Shown one piece after another: positions 6,511 to 14,135 of a DNA stretch of 22,086 bases (its first letter is position 1; every line of letters starts with the position of its first letter). The notes below the pieces were generated by a model. The model was not told where the DNA came from. It saw only the letters and a program-made list of their open reading frames with translations, and ran no database searches. Location: positions 1-22,086 of the forward strand of contig CAMWKC010000007.1 in NCBI GenBank assembly GCA_947174735.1, in the 5' to 3' direction. The translations under genes were made by a program, and so were the position numbers. The DNA is from an uncultured Porphyromonadaceae bacterium (lineage in GTDB: Bacteria > Bacteroidota > Bacteroidia > Bacteroidales > Muribaculaceae).

Positions 6511-8166
6511 TCAACCTATTACCGAAGCAGCGACAAAATAAGTACCTCCTGACTGCGGGAAACGCTCGCAACCGATATACAGTGTGTCGAAAGCGTCGGT
6601 ACCGTCTGTGCGGTGCTCTAATAGATTTTCTTCCGTCTCCGGCACCTTCTCGCCTGCTTTGTTCTTTTGAAAACCTAATCGTCCGTTTTCGATTCCGGCG
6701 CAATTCATCGCGAGAATTAAATCATCATTGTTCTGTCGGTTCAAAAACGGCATCAGGTTATTATGACCGGTAAAACCGAGATTTATCAGCGTGTATTTCT
6801 CATGATGTCTCATCGGCTTGCCTATGTACACGTCAGTCACGTTCCAACCGTTGTGCTGAAATCTTGTAACGACAATCTCGTGTATGTCTTTGTCATTGAT
6901 AAAGTAGTTCTGTCCGAGAGCCGTAGAATCGTAATAGTATATCACTGTCTTGCACCTGTGATTATGGTAATAAGCACAGAAATCATCGACTAACTCGTTA
7001 AGTTTCCGCTCGAATTTGACGTAAAACGACTTGATTACATTCAGTCGGCGACCACGCGGCTGACCGGCTACAATCCAGTTAATATTAGCGTTGTAGTCCA
7101 TACCTATGCAGATAGGTGCGTCAGGGTCAACATCAGCGTCGTATGCTACTGTCTGTGACGGCAGAATGATATGTTTTTTACCGTCTCTTGTATCGAGAGA
7201 CTCGTGCCACAAATCATCGAGATAAGAAATATCCGAAGCGGAATACAGGTGTCTCGATGTCATATTTGAGTAAAACCCATCGTGCATCACACCTAATCTT
7301 TCGCACATTATAGATGTGCGAAAAGTCAGCGGCGTAAGGTCACGTTTCATCTGGCGGATATACTTTTCGCCGATTAGCTCGATATTTTCAATCGAACTAC
7401 ACTCCCTGTAGTACACAGCCACTGACCGTAATCTGTTAAGATCACGGTCAAGACGTCTGATTTCACTTTGTAGATAATCCGGCACTTGTTCGCCTTGTGT
7501 CCTTAACTGACGTTGTTTGTTGCGTAGTCTCCATATTTCGTATACCTGACCTTGTATAGCCTCAATTACCCGGCTATCCATTTTCTCGCGGTAATTTAAA
7601 AACCAACTGCCCTTTTTTGTCTGCGGCATATCAGAAAGAATCATCATCGCGTGATTTGCTGATTTGCTGCCGAAGAAAAATTTGTTACCGCCATTTGCCG
7701 GCAAAGTCTGGTCCTTGAGTTTCTGAAAGTCTATAAACTTGCCCTCGTCAATCAGTAACCATGATAATGTTAACGAGTTAGCTGCATAGGCTCTATCCTG
7801 CGATAACAGTACTGCGACAGAGCCGTTGTAGAACGAAATAATATGCTGGTAATTTGCTGGCTTAATGATTGGCTGTCCGAACCAATCAGGCGGCCTACGT
7901 CCGACAACATAATGTACACCCTCCATATATCCCCAGCGGTTAAGCGCCGCTAACAGCCCCGGAACAGTGTTAGTCAGGCCATGCAGAAAAGTCGGAACTA
8001 CAATGCCTCCTGTGCTGCCTGGCATACGCTGGACGCAACGCAGAAGAAACGGTGCTGCCATGCCGTCCGTCTTGCCTGTACGACGTCCGCACACCATAAC
8101 AGATGTATTAGCAGCAGTCCACATACACTGCAACTGCACCGGGTTAAAATAGACTTTATTCGGCAT
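6511..8166 (-). CDS. terL: Terminase large subunit (packaging ATPase/nuclease)
   Basis: 551 aa, ATG at 8166. It drives DNA into the prohead and cuts concatemers. The N-terminal ATPase has Walker A GRRTGKT at residues 27-33 and Walker B WLLIDE at 136-141 with catalytic Glu141. The motif SKSANHAMMILSDMPQ (168-182) fits the coupling region. The C-terminal RNase H-like nuclease shows Asp357 (ICIGMDYNA) and Asp413 (VIYYYDSTALG), with a late acidic motif DGTDAFDTLYIG as the probable third site. Length and domain order are normal. It follows terS across a short repeat-filled gap. The 3' end is 8 nt from the PLD-like gene. Confidence 0.93.
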   Translation of the reverse strand: MPNKVYFNPVQLQCMWTAANTSVMVCGRRTGKTDGMAAPFLLRCVQRMPGSTGGIVVPTFLHGLTNTVPGLLAALNRWGYMEGVHYVVGRRPPDWFGQPIIKPANYQHIISFYNGSVAVLLSQDRAYAANSLTLSWLLIDEGKFIDFQKLKDQTLPANGGNKFFFGSKSANHAMMILSDMPQTKKGSWFLNYREKMDSRVIEAIQGQVYEIWRLRNKQRQLRTQGEQVPDYLQSEIRRLDRDLNRLRSVAVYYRECSSIENIELIGEKYIRQMKRDLTPLTFRTSIMCERLGVMHDGFYSNMTSRHLYSASDISYLDDLWHESLDTRDGKKHIILPSQTVAYDADVDPDAPICIGMDYNANINWIVAGQPRGRRLNVIKSFYVKFERKLNELVDDFCAYYHNHRCKTVIYYYDSTALGQNYFINDKDIHEIVVTRFQHNGWNVTDVYIGKPMRHHEKYTLINLGFTGHNNLMPFLNRQNNDDLILAMNCAGIENGRLGFQKNKAGEKVPETEENLLEHRTDGTDAFDTLYIGCERFPQSGGTYFVAASVIG

Positions 8167-8178
8167 GTCAGTAATTAA

Positions 8179-8228
8179 CTATCAGGGAGTATTAGTTATC
8201 AGTGAGTATCAATTATCATTGAATATTA
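8179..8228. repeat. Three tandem 17-bp-period repeats at the terS/terL junction
   Basis: Units at 8179-8194, 8196-8211 and 8213-8228 follow the consensus YTATCAGTGAGTATYA with 2-4 differences each and a period of 17. The array runs from just before the terL ATG into the last codons of terS. It may reflect slippage duplication or serve as a binding or leader element for terL. Confidence 0.5.
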
Positions 8229-8848
8229 TCAATAAGCGGGTCGGAGAATGCCGAATCGCTTATATCAGAGAAATCAGTAATATCCGCCTCCTCAAATTGC
8301 ACGTCGAGAATATCAGGCTCTTTGCTCGATAGCTCGTCGATAAGCTCTTTGATACGCTTATCACGGTCAGGCAGCGGTTTGAGACCGAGAACCGATGGGT
8401 CGTCGGTCGGAACCCACGGTTGCACAATAATTTTATCAACCGGTAGAGCCTCGTCTTCAGGCGTTCCAACTTGGAATATTTTGGCATAATCCGATGCTAT
8501 CCGCTCCATGGTGCGCACGTCCATTTTTGCGGCTGCCATACGGTACGTCTCCAGCATCATTTCCTTCGCTCGCCATTGGTGGAAATCCCTGGCCTCTTTG
8601 CCTAAAGTCGGTAACAAATACTTTACTACAGCAAGATCAGCGTATGCTGTCGGCTTGGATATGCGGTATTTTGTGACAAAAGTTTTTATCAGCACAGAGT
8701 CAGTAATCGACGGCGTGCGAAGGTAAGTGGCGTACATGTCGCGTACCCTGAGAATCTTTTTTACAGTCTCAGGATTGTATGTTTTTTGCAGCTCGTCGAT
8801 GTCTGTAAAAAGGTCTTTGTGACAAGCCTCGAAACCTGATAAATTCAT
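8216..8848 (-). CDS. terS: Terminase small subunit-like DNA-binding protein
   Basis: 210 aa, ATG at 8848. The small terminase recognises phage DNA and hands it to TerL. Residues 48-78 (SITDSVLIKTFVTKYRISKP, then TAYADLAVV) form a helix-turn-helix with ISKPTAYADL as the recognition segment. Residues 85-130 (RAKEMMLETYRMAAAKMDVR...) fit the helical oligomerisation region of Bacteroides phage small terminases. The tail is acidic (DVQFEEADITDFSDISDSAF). Immediate position before terL supports the call. A weak terminator lies upstream, so it may begin a separate transcript. Confidence 0.75.
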   Translation of the reverse strand: MNLSGFEACHKDLFTDIDELQKTYNPETVKKILRVRDMYATYLRTPSITDSVLIKTFVTKYRISKPTAYADLAVVKYLLPTLGKEARDFHQWRAKEMMLETYRMAAAKMDVRTMERIASDYAKIFQVGTPEDEALPVDKIIVQPWVPTDDPSVLGLKPLPDRDKRIKELIDELSSKEPDILDVQFEEADITDFSDISDSAFSDPLIDNIQ

Positions 8849-8883
8849 GTGGGCGCAAAATGAAAATTACGGATAATTGAAAT

Positions 8884-8903
8884 AAAAAAGCCCGATAATC
8901 GGC
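8884..8903 (-). terminator. Weak intrinsic terminator candidate before terS
   Basis: The minus strand has GCCGATTATCGGGC (8903-8890), which folds into a 4-5 bp stem, followed by six T (8889-8884). It lies between the stop at 8915 and the terS start at 8848. The short stem limits confidence. Confidence 0.4.
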
Positions 8904-8914
8904 ACTTTTATGAC

Positions 8915-9325
8915 TTATGGCGTTGCTATGTACTCCACAACATATAATACCTGCTGACCGATATTTTCCGTCAAAAACTCGCGTAGGTTGTAGACAGACG
9001 CAATGTATTTTCTCGACATCCACTGCCGGCGCTTTCGTTTGTTCCGGCGCCCTATATCACCGTGATTTCCCCGGAAAACACCACGTCCTGTTCCGCGCTC
9101 CTGATAAATACCGTATTGCGGGAAAATCCAAGAATAACTCAGGCACATCACCTGATTATCGTAGACTTTTGTCTGCTGTGAAGTATTATTATACAGATTG
9201 CGTGTATCTATAATTTTGAGCAGTTTAATTTTCTCTTTCCAAATTTGCGTCATCGTCCTGTCGAACGCTTCGGCGTAATCTCGTCGAGCCTTGAGAGCTT
9301 CGGCGGCATTGGGTCTGTTAACCAT
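8915..9325 (-). CDS. HK97 gp10-like / tail-completion protein (tentative)
   Basis: 136 aa, ATG at 9325, overlapping the upstream 198-aa gene by 76 nt. It begins with a helical segment (AEALKARRDYAEAFDRTMTQ). Residues 60-85 read CLSYSWIFPQYGIYQERGTG, then RGVFRGNHG; the 'Y..ERGTGRG' motif is typical of HK97-gp10/tail-completion proteins of Bacteroidota phages. Such proteins join tail and connector during assembly. The region after it is rich in R and K (RRNKRKRRQWMSRKYIAS). Function rests on motif and location between portal and terminase. Confidence 0.6.
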   Translation of the reverse strand: MVNRPNAAEALKARRDYAEAFDRTMTQIWKEKIKLLKIIDTRNLYNNTSQQTKVYDNQVMCLSYSWIFPQYGIYQERGTGRGVFRGNHGDIGRRNKRKRRQWMSRKYIASVYNLREFLTENIGQQVLYVVEYIATP

Positions 9326-9846
9326 TCATCTAATCTTAATTGTAAGTCTGTCGCCTTATCGACGACGAGTTGAAAGAATGCACACGCGCCTCCGGAGAAG
9401 AAATAGCGGTCAATCTCGGAAAAAGTTATCTGTCTTTGTAGATACAGTCCGTCAAGATGCAACCGTGTGTGCTGTCGTATCAGCACCGAGAGAAACTGCC
9501 GGAAAATCTCACGCATTATCACAAAGCACTGCTTTCTGTGTTCTGCCCAATTTTCGTCGATAGGGTGTGGCATAAACATGTAGACAGTCTTTATACGCTG
9601 TGTTCGCGGTGCATTGTCGAGCGAAATCATACCGTCGGAAGTATCGGAGACACACACCAACGGACGATACTCCTGCATATCGTTCAGCGCACCTTCGAAG
9701 CCGTCAAGGTCTGATACATCGGCGTACTCAAAACCCATCGATACGGCTAACCGGTTACTTTTAGTCAGGTGCTTAAAAAATGCTGAAGCATCGAAATCAG
9801 GCAGTGTGCCGTTCTGCGGACACCTCTTTTGCGTCTGTGTGTTCAT
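9250..9846 (-). CDS. Phage head-tail joining region protein, unknown
   Basis: 198 aa, ATG at 9846. It overlaps the portal gene end by 50 nt and the gp10-like gene by 76 nt, so the three genes form a tightly packed unit. The sequence is mixed alpha/beta, with a strand-rich middle (IKTVYMFMPHPIDENWAEHR) and an aromatic stretch (RYFFSGGACAFFQLVVDKA). No catalytic motif. The position of a protein this size between portal and gp10-like genes suggests a head-completion or tail-terminator protein, but this is inference only. Confidence 0.6.
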   Translation of the reverse strand: MNTQTQKRCPQNGTLPDFDASAFFKHLTKSNRLAVSMGFEYADVSDLDGFEGALNDMQEYRPLVCVSDTSDGMISLDNAPRTQRIKTVYMFMPHPIDENWAEHRKQCFVIMREIFRQFLSVLIRQHTRLHLDGLYLQRQITFSEIDRYFFSGGACAFFQLVVDKATDLQLRLDEWLTDPMPPKLSRLDEITPKRSTGR

Positions 9847-11164
9847 CGAGTGTTGTTAGTTGTAAGAGTGGTACTTCTACTTTCGTTCCTTGCCAGCGGT
9901 TAAAGTTGATAATCAGGCGGTGCACACGGTATAGCAGTTGTCTGTACGGTGTCTGTAAAGCCTGGGCGATTATGTACAATTCGCGTTTGTCGCTGCCTGA
10001 ATTATTTGTCTGTGATTTACCCGGCACCGAGCCGACAAGGTTTGAGTGTACGCGCATTGCAAAGCATATCATGTTGATAGCCTCGGCATGGTCTGATGCC
10101 CAATCGCCGCCCTCCTTGTCAGTTTCAATTTTTGTGATTCTTACGTCGTGTATTTCTTTGCCTTCCGGTGTAGAGAAATACGATGAAAACAGCGCTTTAC
10201 CTGAGTTTTTAGCGCCTGTCAGGAAGTCTACAAATTCCTGCTGCACTTCTAATTTTACGGCGTTTTTAGCTTCTGCAGTAACAGCATTTCGGGCTTTAAA
10301 AAGGTTGTCCCAATACTTTTGCGAGACCTCGATAAGATACTTGATAGGAGCAGAATTTCTCAGTTTAGCCTCTTTTGCAATCCCTATTAACTTTTTGATA
10401 GCGTACCACTTGCCCCGAAACAGAGATCCATACGTAGGAATAGGGTAGTACATGCTATCTATTCCTGGCACACGTGTTACTACAGCCACCTTATGTATAC
10501 CTTTGGCTGCTGCTTTGAGCAAAGATGTACGCAGGCAGCGCGAATCGAGCAACGGTATAATCTCGTAATGGTCAGGGTTGGAGACGGGAAAACGCCAGTT
10601 GGCATACACTATATACGGAATAGTTCCGTCAGTTTCAGCCGGAGCAAAGCGACAGTAACACGCCTCCTTGCGGTAAATGTTGGTAATGCGGTTGCCTGAC
10701 TCGTCGATAATCAGTACAGATACGGCAAATTCAAAGCGCTTAATATCCTTACAGATGCCTAAAAAATAGGCTGTCATATCGTTGTCTTCGAAGAAATCCT
10801 CTATTTCCGTAGCAAAAATCGCGTTTTCCGGTGCTTTGTACTGCAATCCTGAAGCATAGCAAACTTCGGATTGAAAATCTGCACATGCAGCTAACGTCTC
10901 GTCCTCCTCGAATTTATCGATAATGCTGTAAGGCAGCATGTTGTTAGCTCCCCACGGCATATAATATTTATCCGACGTTCTTGCACCGTTGCCGGGTAAC
11001 GGCAACGGTGTTATTACCTCTGACTCCCGGAAAGCTATATTGGTTGTGATGACAGCAGCAGCCGCGTTTTCGTGCGGTAAAGTCACGACAGAAATGTCTG
11101 TCGTTGCATCACCGTAAGAATCGCTATTAGTATCTGTATCTATTATTTTTGACAGGTTAGGCAT
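9797..11164 (-). CDS. Portal protein
   Basis: 455 aa, ATG at 11164. The portal forms the dodecameric DNA channel at the capsid vertex. Residues 64-85 (TSDKYYMPWGANNMLPYSII) carry the 'W.(G/A).(D/N)N..P' motif typical of Bacteroidota phage portals. This is followed by an alpha/beta body with a strand-rich wing (YCRFAPAETDGTIPYIVYAN). Residues about 375-400 (AEAINMICFAMRVHSNLVGS) match the 'I...F.VP..L.G' region of portals, and a long C-terminal helix follows. Length is usual. The ATG is preceded by AAATTTAACCT with no Shine-Dalgarno. Confidence 0.8.
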   Translation of the reverse strand: MPNLSKIIDTDTNSDSYGDATTDISVVTLPHENAAAAVITTNIAFRESEVITPLPLPGNGARTSDKYYMPWGANNMLPYSIIDKFEEDETLAACADFQSEVCYASGLQYKAPENAIFATEIEDFFEDNDMTAYFLGICKDIKRFEFAVSVLIIDESGNRITNIYRKEACYCRFAPAETDGTIPYIVYANWRFPVSNPDHYEIIPLLDSRCLRTSLLKAAAKGIHKVAVVTRVPGIDSMYYPIPTYGSLFRGKWYAIKKLIGIAKEAKLRNSAPIKYLIEVSQKYWDNLFKARNAVTAEAKNAVKLEVQQEFVDFLTGAKNSGKALFSSYFSTPEGKEIHDVRITKIETDKEGGDWASDHAEAINMICFAMRVHSNLVGSVPGKSQTNNSGSDKRELYIIAQALQTPYRQLLYRVHRLIINFNRWQGTKVEVPLLQLTTLDEHTDAKEVSAERHTA

Positions 11165-11189
11165 AGGTTAAATTTTTGATATTGGTCGC

Positions 11190-11420
11190 TCACATAAACA
11201 CTTCGCAGCCGTTTATCCGCACTATCAGGCAATCGCGTATTTTACGTATCTCTCCGGAGTCAAGATATTTTATATTTCGGCACCCGGCGTAATGGTCATA
11301 TTTCAGCGACACCACATTCTGAGCAGTTATGACCTCGCCTTTTGCGGTTACAAATACGAGATCGACAGGTTCCGGAGACGCCAGCATCTTTCGTGCAGTC
11401 GACAGGTGTATCTTACTCAT
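11190..11420 (-). CDS. Small conserved-type phage protein, unknown
   Basis: 76 aa, ATG at 11420. It looks like a compact beta-rich fold: LVFVTAKGEVITAQNVVSLK, then CRNIKYLDSGEIRKIRDCLI and VRINGCEVFM. Small proteins with 'G.RN.K...SG..R...D.LI...NG.EV' occur near the portal in Bacteroides phages (recalled pattern). No function is known to me. It lies 25 nt before the portal and 7 nt after the endolysin, so it belongs to the same transcript. Confidence 0.55.
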   Translation of the reverse strand: MSKIHLSTARKMLASPEPVDLVFVTAKGEVITAQNVVSLKYDHYAGCRNIKYLDSGEIRKIRDCLIVRINGCEVFM

Positions 11421-11427
11421 GATATTA

Positions 11428-12033
11428 TCATGTTAGTATCAGCCCTGAGAGAGATATACGGTTCAGGCGTTTTCTCCAGCCGTTTTCGTACTTCTTAAGC
11501 CTCGGATTACGTAAGATACATTTTGAGATATAAGCATGACGCTCTTTCATCAGCGCGCCGAATAGCTTGTCTCCGTCCATATTATTTGCAGCAGCCAAAG
11601 TGACAGGACCTATTTTGCCGTCAGCTTTAACACCTAATATCCGCTGGAACTCCTTGATAACCTTTGGCCCTGATGCCCACACCCAATCTACTAACAGCCA
11701 TGCAACCGGAGTACACTGTATGTTATCGCCGCGGCAAAGGTCCCAGAACAGCGAGCGAAATATCGATAACCAATGTGCATACGGTATTTTCCGGAGCTGT
11801 GCCGCAGTCGGCACAGGCAGTCCGTTTTTCTTACACCAGCCTTTGTAAGTGCCTATTGTTACGCCGCACTGTGTGGCGCCTCCCGGGTCGTCGGGATCGT
11901 TTGCCCAACCGGTTTTTTTAGCCTGTTCAAACTTCTGGTCTATCGTCATTCCGGCACATTTGCTAACCTTCAGGCCGGCTTCGTGAGCGAGTATAAAAAT
12001 TATCAGCTCTTCCATTCGTCGTATTTTTTCCAT
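11428..12033 (-). CDS. Endolysin, GH108-type N-acetylmuramidase
   Basis: 201 aa from ATG at 12033; ATG at 12015 (Met7) is an alternative with less overlap. It cuts peptidoglycan at the end of infection. The family shows catalytic Glu in 'HE(G/A)G' (here AHEAG, Glu18) and the signature WANDPDDPGGATQCGVT (residues 43-59). The C-terminal half holds VDWVWASGPKVIKEFQRILG, then VKADGKIGPVTLAAAN, the peptidoglycan-binding 3-type part. About 20 residues lie between HEAG and NDPDDPGG, a spacing I associate with Bacteroides GH108 enzymes. There is no signal peptide, so export would depend on the holin-like protein at 12612-12812. It overlaps the upstream gene by 31 nt. Confidence 0.88.
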   Translation of the reverse strand: MEKIRRMEELIIFILAHEAGLKVSKCAGMTIDQKFEQAKKTGWANDPDDPGGATQCGVTIGTYKGWCKKNGLPVPTAAQLRKIPYAHWLSIFRSLFWDLCRGDNIQCTPVAWLLVDWVWASGPKVIKEFQRILGVKADGKIGPVTLAAANNMDGDKLFGALMKERHAYISKCILRNPRLKKYENGWRKRLNRISLSGLILT

Positions 12034-12527
12034 AATTCGAGACGTAATTTATCAAGGCGGATAATCTCCTTGACAAAAGGATATAGTTCAGAGTCCGGGC
12101 ATGTAGCCGACCCTAAGGCAAGATTGCGTATCTGGAGATGTAATTCGCGCTGCTTTTGCACACAGTCAAGAGTCTGCATATAGTACGACTGTATATCTTC
12201 AGGCAGTGAATCATGATCAGGGCGTTTACCGGTTTTGAGCTGCTTTTCAGTGTTACCTGAATCAGCTACAATCTTTTCGGCCTGACGACTCATAGCCTTT
12301 ACTTCCTCGCGAGTGAGACGTGCCAGCCGGAAGTTAAGGTTATCTGTAAGATACTTGTCGATGACATCTGCAAAGGTTTCAGGGCCTTTGCGTATCATCA
12401 TATTGTATCTAATCTTATTGCCCGATATTGCAAGCATCTTTTCTGCAGCTTCCCGGTAATCTCTGTTTTCCTTCGGTGTCTGCACGAACTGTTGCAGCCA
12501 CTCGGTTATTTTAGGGTCAAAACGCAT
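12003..12527 (-). CDS. Helical protein between holin-like gene and endolysin, unknown
   Basis: 174 aa, ATG at 12527. The composition is charged and alpha-helical, with likely coiled coils at both ends (ENRDYREAAEKMLAISGNKI; KEIIRLDKLRLELWKKYDEW). There is no signal sequence, TM segment or catalytic motif. It overlaps the endolysin gene by 31 nt. The 25-bp intergenic repeat (copy B) lies 52 nt before its start, so it may be the first gene of a transcript carrying endolysin, portal and packaging genes. It might be a lysis accessory or a small morphogenesis protein; I do not recognise it. Confidence 0.6.
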   Translation of the reverse strand: MRFDPKITEWLQQFVQTPKENRDYREAAEKMLAISGNKIRYNMMIRKGPETFADVIDKYLTDNLNFRLARLTREEVKAMSRQAEKIVADSGNTEKQLKTGKRPDHDSLPEDIQSYYMQTLDCVQKQRELHLQIRNLALGSATCPDSELYPFVKEIIRLDKLRLELWKKYDEWKS

Positions 12528-12579
12528 GATAGGTTATTGATAATCTGATTAAAATTTTGTTGGAAAAAGGTATAAATCC

Positions 12580-12604
12580 GGACGTTCGGTAAAAATTTTT
12601 GCGT
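12580..12604 (-). promoter_or_regulatory. Copy B of 25-bp intergenic repeat, candidate phage promoter or activator site
   Basis: Identical over 25 bp to 2948-2972, 9.6 kb away. It lies just downstream of the holin-like gene stop (12612) and ends 52 nt before the ATG at 12527. The minus strand carries CAAAAATTTTTACC and the near-palindrome CCGAACGTCCGG around its edge (12590-12579). Confidence 0.5.
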
Positions 12605-12611
12605 GTGCGAG

Positions 12612-12812
12612 TTAGTTATTCTTTTTCTTCTTGTAGTCGATGCCTTTGATAGCACCGACAAAACAGAGAATTTCGCCGAAAGCTGTCAGCACTGACGGGT
12701 GTATCTCGCCGTGCGGTGGTACCGACAGACCGGCTATTAGCAATGCCACACCGCAAAAAATCAGAAATGCCGACATCACGAAATCATGGAAATGGTCATC
12801 ATGCAGATTCAT
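12612..12812 (-). CDS. Holin-like small membrane protein
   Basis: 66 aa, ATG at 12812. Two hydrophobic segments are visible: about residues 11-29 (FVMSAFLIFCGVALLIAGLS) and 41-58 (VLTAFGEILCFVGAIKGI). They are separated by a short polar turn (PPHGEIHPS) and followed by a basic tail (DYKKKKNN). The N-terminus is His/Asp-rich (NLHDDHFHD). Size, two TM segments, basic C-terminus and position two genes before the endolysin fit a holin, which would form the inner-membrane lesion at lysis. Phage holins are too diverse for a family name here. Confidence 0.65.
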   Translation of the reverse strand: MNLHDDHFHDFVMSAFLIFCGVALLIAGLSVPPHGEIHPSVLTAFGEILCFVGAIKGIDYKKKKNN

Positions 12813-12834
12813 ATTGCATTGATTTTAGTGATAG

Positions 12835-13446
12835 TTATACATTATTGCATATACCGGCTATCAGGATTACATTTTTGCCTGAAGTCACGAGTAAATTTCG
12901 CATAGCCATTAGCGTAGAGCCTGTGGTTACTATGTCATCGACGACAATCAGGTTAGGTTCCGGCGGCATCTTGAGTAATCTGAAATCCGGCTTAACCCTG
13001 TGGCAGTTTACAGCCTCGGCTACGTCATCATGGCAAGTAATACCTGCCATCTCAGCTAAATTTTTAGCCACAGCGACAGCAAAATTATCTACCTTGTGTC
13101 GTCTGGGTGGTACTGCTACTATTGCCCAGCCTCCGGCAGCCAAAGCATGACCTAACAGTTGGCTGATATACTTGTGTATATGTGTGGCAAAAAAGTCTAT
13201 ACGTGAGCTGTCAGCCTTAATATCTGTCAGGCGCTCGCCGTAGACGGTGCGCGGCCAAAGAGTGATTACAGGCACCGGCTTGTGTACAATTTTAGGCCGT
13301 AGTGTAAAATCACATCTTGGCGTCGGTTTATCATCACGGCTCCATGCGCGGGAACCCTCAGAAAAAAGATTCTCCGACCGGCGCGCTGCGCCGCCGGAGA
13401 ATCCGTCTAAAAGCCGGTTAACATCATCTAATTCAAACAGCGCCAT
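12835..13446 (-). CDS. Phosphoribosyltransferase-family protein
   Basis: 203 aa from ATG at 13446; the codon before it is TTG and less likely. Type I phosphoribosyltransferases bind PRPP through V-V-D-D-I-V-T-T-G-S-T, present near residues 173-183 (NLIVVDDIVTTGSTLMAMRN). A strand plus basic loop at about 110-118 (AIVAVPPRRHKVDN) fits the 'PPi loop' region and recalls ComF-like proteins. The substrate cannot be read from sequence. The first 45 residues have no counterpart in a typical domain and contain a GC-rich hairpin with T6 in the DNA (13362-13403). A (TGTA)5 repeat lies 10 nt before ATG. It is an unusual metabolic-type gene between capsid and lysis genes. Confidence 0.75.
   Translation of the reverse strand: MALFELDDVNRLLDGFSGGAARRSENLFSEGSRAWSRDDKPTPRCDFTLRPKIVHKPVPVITLWPRTVYGERLTDIKADSSRIDFFATHIHKYISQLLGHALAAGGWAIVAVPPRRHKVDNFAVAVAKNLAEMAGITCHDDVAEAVNCHRVKPDFRLLKMPPEPNLIVVDDIVTTGSTLMAMRNLLVTSGKNVILIAGICNNV
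13362..13403 (-). terminator. Terminator-shaped hairpin inside the phosphoribosyltransferase gene
   Basis: On the minus strand GATTCTCC (13403-13396) pairs with GGAGAATC (13375-13368). Inside that, GGCGC (13392-13388) pairs with GCGCC (13384-13380), with small internal bulges and an AGC loop. Six T follow at once (13367-13362). This is the form of an intrinsic terminator, within codons about 15-28. Confidence 0.6.
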
Positions 13447-13456
13447 CAATAACAGT

Positions 13457-13476
13457 TGTATGTATGTATGTATGTA
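13457..13476. repeat. (TGTA)5 simple sequence repeat before the phosphoribosyltransferase start
   Basis: Five perfect TGTA units on the + strand (TACA on the transcript), starting 10 nt upstream of ATG at 13446. It is followed by the palindrome ACAGTT-ATTTA-AACTGT at 13479-13495, and ACAGTT recurs at 13452-13457. Changes in unit number would alter the translation initiation region. Confidence 0.75.
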
Positions 13477-13523
13477 TTACAGTTATTTAAACTGTCGTGA
13501 GAAATGACGAGTAAACCGGCGTT

Positions 13524-14099
13524 TCAGTTTTTTGAGAAGTCAATGTCACCGTCTTCGGTGTGCAGAATACCCGTGTACTCTGGCCAGGGTACTTTGTTTG
13601 TCCCCTCTACAGTGATAGTGGTCGATGCTGTGCCTGCGGGTCCCTGACCAAAATCCATTTCGACAGTAGCCTTACACGGCCACATCTCCTCGATGCCCAC
13701 AACACGTGCCCGTCCGTCAGTATCGACGAAAACGACAACATTGTTAGTGTTGTGCATGTAAGCTGCTGCTGCCGATGCCGGAGCATCTATACCCGGATAT
13801 ACTGCAACAAGCTTATCGAGAGATGACTGCGACGGGTACTCGCCCTGTGCTGCTGATGTAGCCTGCGAACGTTCGGCCACAATGTCTATATATCTAAAGA
13901 CTGCGCCCTCTTTCATCTTAAATTCTCCGGAGAGCTGTGCTCCCAGCGGACGGCCTATATCGTCTATCTGGACTGTCGGCATCTGTGTTATGTATGCACG
14001 TGAGCAGTAGTATATCCTGTTGCGTATACCGGCGAATTGCGGGCGCCCTTCGCACCAATCCAGCGATTTTTGTATTGGATCACAATTATTTTTAGGCAT
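13524..14099 (-). CDS. Phage structural protein, possibly tail-tube-like
   Basis: 191 aa, ATG at 14099. It follows the capsid gene by 36 nt. The sequence is beta-rich: FRYIDIVAERSQ, NNVVVFVDTDGRARVVGIEE, TVEMDFGQGPAGTASTTITV. This alternation of strands and the position after the major capsid protein fit a tail-tube, head-decoration or head-completion protein. Part of it (VFVDTDGRARVVGIEE) resembles the 137-aa protein at 16636-17049 (IYIDANDESWIIGADD). A TTACACCT box lies 13 nt before the start. I cannot decide among these roles from sequence. Confidence 0.6.
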   Translation of the reverse strand: MPKNNCDPIQKSLDWCEGRPQFAGIRNRIYYCSRAYITQMPTVQIDDIGRPLGAQLSGEFKMKEGAVFRYIDIVAERSQATSAAQGEYPSQSSLDKLVAVYPGIDAPASAAAAYMHNTNNVVVFVDTDGRARVVGIEEMWPCKATVEMDFGQGPAGTASTTITVEGTNKVPWPEYTGILHTEDGDIDFSKN

Positions 14100-14112
14100 A
14101 AAACTGATAGTT

Positions 14113-14120
14113 AGGTGTAA
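14113..14120 (-). promoter_or_regulatory. TTACACCT box before 14099
   Basis: Exact minus-strand octamer 13 nt before ATG; see copies at 2916, 4645 and 15114. Confidence 0.35.
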
Positions 14121-14135
14121 TTAGAGAACTGATTA

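Noticed and set aside
6503..6703. Upstream extension of the PLD-like gene
   Set aside because: The extension overlaps the end of terL and is arginine-rich shadow sequence; ATG at 6502 lies 8 nt after the terL stop.
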